Below are positions 60,816 to 64,000 of a stretch of DNA of 64,000 bases, one piece after another. Position 1 is the stretch's first letter; each line of letters begins with the position of its first letter. Source of the DNA: Candidatus Dormiibacterota bacterium (GTDB lineage: Bacteria > Chloroflexota > Dormibacteria > Dormibacterales > Dormibacteraceae); contig CATPBK010000044.1 in assembly GCA_955652705.1 (NCBI GenBank), positions 17,970 to 81,969 on the forward strand, written 5' to 3'. The translations under genes and the position numbers were made by a program. The notes beneath the pieces were generated by a model. It did not search any database. It was not told where the DNA came from and saw nothing but the letters and a program-made list of their open reading frames with translations.

Positions 60816-63416
60816 ATGCCCACTAACTTTGATCTGGCGGTGATCGGCGGCGGGCCAGGTGGCTACGTGGCCGCCCTCCGCGCGGCCCAGCTGGGCGCAA
60901 AAACCGTCGTCATCGAGAAGGACCGGCTGGGTGGGACCTGCCTCAACTGGGGCTGCATACCGACCAAGGCGCTGCTCACCTCGGCCGAGCTCTACGCGAT
61001 GGCCAGGCGCGGGGAGGAGTTCGGCCTCAGGTTCAAAGACCTCGCTTTCGACATGGCGCCCGCGCAGGCGCGGAAGGCGAAGGTGGTCAGCACGCTGGTG
61101 AACGGCGTGGGCACCTTGTTCAAGGCTGCCGGCATCGAGTCGATCAACGCGACGGCCACGCTGCTCGGCAAGGGCCGCGTCAAGGCCGGCGACCAGGAGA
61201 TCCAGGCGACCGACATCATCATCGCGACGGGCTCGGTCCCGTTGCGCATCCCGATCAAGGGCGTCGAGCACACCGTCGATTCCACCGCGATCCTGGAGCT
61301 GAAAGAGATCCCGAAGCGGCTCGTCGTGATCGGCGGCGGGGTCGTGGGCATGGAGTTCGCGTCGCTCTACTCCGAGCTGGGAAGCGAGGTGACCGTACTC
61401 GAGATGCTGCCGCAGATCCTGCCCATGGTCGACGCGGAGATCGCGACAACCTATCGCAAGCATCTGGAACGCGACGGCGGCGCGGTGCACACCGAGGCCA
61501 AGGTGGAGTCCGTCGAGAAGAACGGCAAGGCGCTGACTGTGCATTTCGGGGTCGGCGGGGAAGGCTCGAAGGCGGTCGCGGACGTGGTTCTGCTGGCCGC
61601 CGGCCGCACGCCTTACACCGAAGGACTCGGTCTTGACGCGGCCGGCGTCGAGCTCGACGGCAAGCGCGTCAAAGTCGACGACCACCTGCGCACCAGCGCC
61701 GACCACGTGTACGCGATCGGCGACGTCATCGGCCGCATCATGCTGGCCCACGTCGCCTCCTACGAAGGCGTCTGCGTCGTCGAGAGCATCGCCGGTGGCT
61801 CCGAGCGGAAGCCCGACTACCACGCGGCCCCCAACTGCATTTACACCGACCCCGAGATCGCCAACGTAGGAGTCGGCGAGGGCGAGGCGCGCGAGCGCGG
61901 GCTCGACGTAAAGATCGGCCGCTTCCCGCTCCAGGCCAGCGGCCGCGCGCTCACGCTCGGCCAGGCAGAAGGGCTCGTCAAAGTCGTCGCCGACGCCAAG
62001 GACGACACCATCCTCGGCGTGCAGATGATCGGCCCTCGCGTCACCGACGTCATCGCGGAGGCGACACTGGCGGTGCAGCGCCGGTTGACGCTGGAGGACA
62101 TCGACCTCACGATGCACGCCCATCCCACGCTGGCCGAGTCGTTCTTGCAGGCGGCGCTGGCCGCGGACGGGCGGGCGATCGAGATCCCCAACCGGAAGCC
62201 GCGCGTCGCATCGACGGCCGAAGCCACGTCAACCAAGAAGGAGGAGAACTCCGTGGCTCGCGTACAGGGGGGTGAATCGGGAGCCGGCTCCGCCGGGACC
62301 GATTCCCCAAGGGGGGATGCCCCCCCTCAGATCGAAGAGAAGCCGAAGGAGAAAGCGCAGCCGAAGGAGAAAGCGCAGCCGCGGAACGGCGAGCGGCCGC
62401 GGCCGCCCGCGGTCCACGTCACGGGCAAGCTCAAGCTGAGCAAGGACAACCGCGCCGAGCTCCTCAAGCTCTACCGCGAGATGGTGCTGATCCGGCGCTT
62501 CGAAGAGCGTGCCCAGGAGATGTATACGCGCGCCAAGATCGGCGGCTACTGCCACCTCAACATCGGCGAGGAGGCCACTGTCGTGGGCGGTATCGCGCCG
62601 CTCAAACCTGGCGACTACATCTACACCAGCTACAGGGAGCACGGGCACGCGATAGCCCGCGGCATCGATCCGAAAGCGGTCATGGCCGAGCTCTTCGGCA
62701 AGGAGACCGGCAGCGCTCGCGGGCGGGGCGGTTCGATGCACATCTTCGACTACGAGCACCGTTTCATGGGCGGCTACGGCATCGTCGGCGGCCACCTCCC
62801 GCTTGCCACCGGCGCCGGCTTCGCGATCAAGTACCAGAAGAAGAAGGACATCGTCTTCTGCATGTTCGGCGACGGCGCCACGAACATCGGCGCCTTCCAC
62901 GAATCTCTCAACTTCTCGAAGGTGTTCGACCTCCCGATCATCTGGTTCTGCATCAACAACAAGTACGGGATGGGCACTGCGGTCGAGCGGGCTTCGGCCG
63001 TGGCGGACATCTACAAGAAGGCCTGCGCTTACGACATGGAGTCGATCCAGATCGACGGCAACCACGTCCTCGAAGTCTTGGAGAAGACCTCGGAGGTGGT
63101 CGAGAAGACCCGGAAGGACTCCCAGCCGCGGTTCATCGAGGCGGTCTGCTACCGGTTCAAGGGCCATTCCGTGGTCGACCCGGACAAGTACCGCGACGAA
63201 GCTGAAAAGGCGAAGTGGCGCAGGGCCGACCCCATCGCCTACTTCGAGCACACCTTGAGGGAGGCCAAGATCGCCGGCGACCAGGACTTCAAGCGGATCG
63301 CCAACCAGGTCGACGACGAGATCGAAGAGGTCGTCAAGTACGCCGACCAGAGCCCCAACCCGAAGGTCGAGGAGCTCTTCAAGTACGTCTACGCGGGCGA
63401 GTTCGAAGCGAGATGA
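60816..63416 (+). CDS. Dihydrolipoamide dehydrogenase-pyruvate dehydrogenase E1alpha fusion
   Basis: One 866-codon frame. Residues 1-~465 are a full E3: FAD motif GGGPGGYVAAL, redox pair Cys42/Cys47 in GGTCLNWGCIPTKAL, NAD motif VIGGGVVGMEFASL and the catalytic HAHPTLAE near 434-441. A charged linker (~466-535) contains the palindromic repeat and KPKEKAQPKEKAQP. Residues ~536-866 are a full E1alpha: RRFEERAQEMYTRAKIGGYC, thiamine-diphosphate motif GDGATNIG (685-692) to CINNKYG, and RYRGHS-type YRFKGHSVVDPDKYRD. No stop separates them, but GTG 62253 has a strong ribosome site, so E1alpha may also be made alone. pdhB follows 3 nt later. Confidence 0.9.
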   Translation: MPTNFDLAVIGGGPGGYVAALRAAQLGAKTVVIEKDRLGGTCLNWGCIPTKALLTSAELYAMARRGEEFGLRFKDLAFDMAPAQARKAKVVSTLVNGVGTLFKAAGIESINATATLLGKGRVKAGDQEIQATDIIIATGSVPLRIPIKGVEHTVDSTAILELKEIPKRLVVIGGGVVGMEFASLYSELGSEVTVLEMLPQILPMVDAEIATTYRKHLERDGGAVHTEAKVESVEKNGKALTVHFGVGGEGSKAVADVVLLAAGRTPYTEGLGLDAAGVELDGKRVKVDDHLRTSADHVYAIGDVIGRIMLAHVASYEGVCVVESIAGGSERKPDYHAAPNCIYTDPEIANVGVGEGEARERGLDVKIGRFPLQASGRALTLGQAEGLVKVVADAKDDTILGVQMIGPRVTDVIAEATLAVQRRLTLEDIDLTMHAHPTLAESFLQAALAADGRAIEIPNRKPRVASTAEATSTKKEENSVARVQGGESGAGSAGTDSPRGDAPPQIEEKPKEKAQPKEKAQPRNGERPRPPAVHVTGKLKLSKDNRAELLKLYREMVLIRRFEERAQEMYTRAKIGGYCHLNIGEEATVVGGIAPLKPGDYIYTSYREHGHAIARGIDPKAVMAELFGKETGSARGRGGSMHIFDYEHRFMGGYGIVGGHLPLATGAGFAIKYQKKKDIVFCMFGDGATNIGAFHESLNFSKVFDLPIIWFCINNKYGMGTAVERASAVADIYKKACAYDMESIQIDGNHVLEVLEKTSEVVEKTRKDSQPRFIEAVCYRFKGHSVVDPDKYRDEAEKAKWRRADPIAYFEHTLREAKIAGDQDFKRIANQVDDEIEEVVKYADQSPNPKVEELFKYVYAGEFEAR
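62238..62255 (+). promoter_or_regulatory. Internal ribosome-binding site and GTG inside the E3-E1alpha frame
   Basis: AAGGAGG (62238-62244), 8 nt, then GTG 62253, in frame (codon 480). It is the best Shine-Dalgarno in this region and sits at the junction of the two enzymes, as expected for the start of a once separate pdhA. Confidence 0.7.
62265..62330 (-). repeat. G6/C6 palindromic element, copy 6 (E3-E1alpha linker)
   Basis: Read on the minus strand: GAGGGGGGGCATCCCCCCTTGG, a central stem GAATCGG/CCGATTC around a GC-rich loop, then CACCCCCCTG. It encodes residues ~484-505 of the fusion, just after the internal GTG. Confidence 0.75.
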
Positions 63417-63419
63417 GGC

Positions 63420-64000
63420 ATGGCTGAGAAGCTCTTCCGGGCCGCGCTTCGCGAGGCGCTCCTCGAGGAGATGGAGCGGGACGAGTCCGTCTACCTGATC
63501 GGCGAGGACATCGGCGTCTTCGGCGGTGCCTACCGCATCACCGAAGGGCTGCTCGAAAAGTTCGGCGAGATGCGCGTCGTCGACGCGCCGATCGCCGAGG
63601 AGGTGATCGTCGGCTCCGCCATCGGCGCCGCCATGACCGGGCTGCGCCCTGTCGTCGAGATGATGACCGTCAACTTCTCGCTCCTGGCCTACGACCAGGT
63701 CGTGCAGAACGCGGCCAAGATCCGCTACATGTTCGGCGGCAAGGTCTCGGTGCCGATGGTGATCCGGCTGCCGGGCGGCGCCGGCCACCAGCTCTCCGCC
63801 CAGCACTCGCACAGCTTCGAGGTGCTCTACGGCTTCATCCCCGGCCTACTCGTGGTCTCCCCCACCACCCCCGAGGACGCGAAAGGCCTGCTGAAGTCGG
63901 CGATCCGGACCGACAACCCGGTCATGTTCATGGAATCGATGAGCCTCTACAACACGCGCGGCGAAGTCCCCGACGAGGAGTACCTGACGCCGATCGGAAA
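63420..64000 (+). CDS. pdhB: Pyruvate dehydrogenase E1 beta subunit, truncated by window end
   Basis: The first 193 codons of the gene. ATG 63420, three nt after the fusion gene. Conserved features: ALREALLEEMERDESVYLIGEDIG with the catalytic Glu region, YRITEGLLEKFG, DAPIAEEVIVGSAIGAAM, and GGAGHQLSAQHSHSFE. Pairs with the E1alpha half of the upstream fusion to form the thiamine-dependent decarboxylase. Confidence 0.95.
   Translation, partial: MAEKLFRAALREALLEEMERDESVYLIGEDIGVFGGAYRITEGLLEKFGEMRVVDAPIAEEVIVGSAIGAAMTGLRPVVEMMTVNFSLLAYDQVVQNAAKIRYMFGGKVSVPMVIRLPGGAGHQLSAQHSHSFEVLYGFIPGLLVVSPTTPEDAKGLLKSAIRTDNPVMFMESMSLYNTRGEVPDEEYLTPIG

Noticed and set aside
1..64000. Search by eye for CRISPR arrays, insertion sequences, tRNA and rRNA genes and prophage genes
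   Set aside because: No regular spaced repeats, transposase, cloverleaf or phage structural genes were recognised; the window looks like core chromosome with small interspersed elements.

Overview
The window is 64 kb of GC-rich, densely packed bacterial chromosome. Nearly all of it is housekeeping genes in long operons, with neighbours joined by 4-nt stop/start overlaps (ATGA, GTGA, TTGA and, unusually, CTGA). It carries RNase J plus RNase Y, SpoVS, a YneA-like SOS protein beside lexA, a Gram-positive-type SOS box and an LL-diaminopimelate aminotransferase, and shows no outer-membrane genes. This suggests a monoderm lineage near Chloroflexota/Dormibacterota. That placement is inference from gene content, not a search result.

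Layout. 1-2533: end of yebC, then ruvC-ruvA-ruvB. 2538-5226: DUF2905 protein, secD-secF. 5251-12526: rimP-nusA-ylxR-infB-rbfA-nrnA-truB-ribF. 12523-17383: glpB-like, ether-lipid-synthase-like FAD enzyme, lipid kinase and gamma-glutamyltransferase-like genes. 17830-20506: rpsO-pnp. 20507-25843: dapB, asd, dapA, family 4 uracil-DNA glycosylase, RNase J. 27084-32766: ftsK, rodZ-like, a pgsA-cinA fusion, recA, recX. 33109-44663: rny, ymdB, spoVS, miaB, mutS, mutL, miaA, dapL, hflX. 44660-47986: lexA and an SOS-controlled island with a LysM protein, a LAGLIDADG protein and an unknown operon. 48003-56911 (minus strand): TetR, acyl-CoA dehydrogenase, PanE-like, acyl-CoA ligase, two half-size TauE proteins, an SDR relic, a TIGR00300 protein, pyrF and a ttuA-ttuB pair. 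56943-64000: small membrane protein, GH5 glycosidase, nadE, an E3-E1alpha pyruvate dehydrogenase fusion and the start of pdhB.

Five things stand out. (1) Four intergenic elements of 184-211 nt fill the gaps in front of ruvB, nusA, rbfA and rny. Each is closed by complementary ends, and the helices keep pairing between copies although their sequences differ, which points to an undescribed structured-RNA class. (2) A separate 55-70 bp G6/C6 palindromic element occurs about six times and is translated as tails or linkers in RuvC, RodZ, a TauE protein, the TtuB sulfur carrier and the E3-E1alpha fusion. (3) In TtuB the element sits directly after the diglycine that must be C-terminal for function. 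(4) Perfect SOS boxes lie between the -35 and -10 elements of promoters for recA, a YneA-like gene, a free-standing LAGLIDADG gene and an uncharacterised operon; a one-mismatch box overlaps the -35 of lexA. (5) At least eight conserved genes have no ATG/GTG/TTG at the position homology demands, but do have CTG or ACG there, often inside a CTGA overlap.

Coordinates and identity counts were made by hand; no database or folding program was run.
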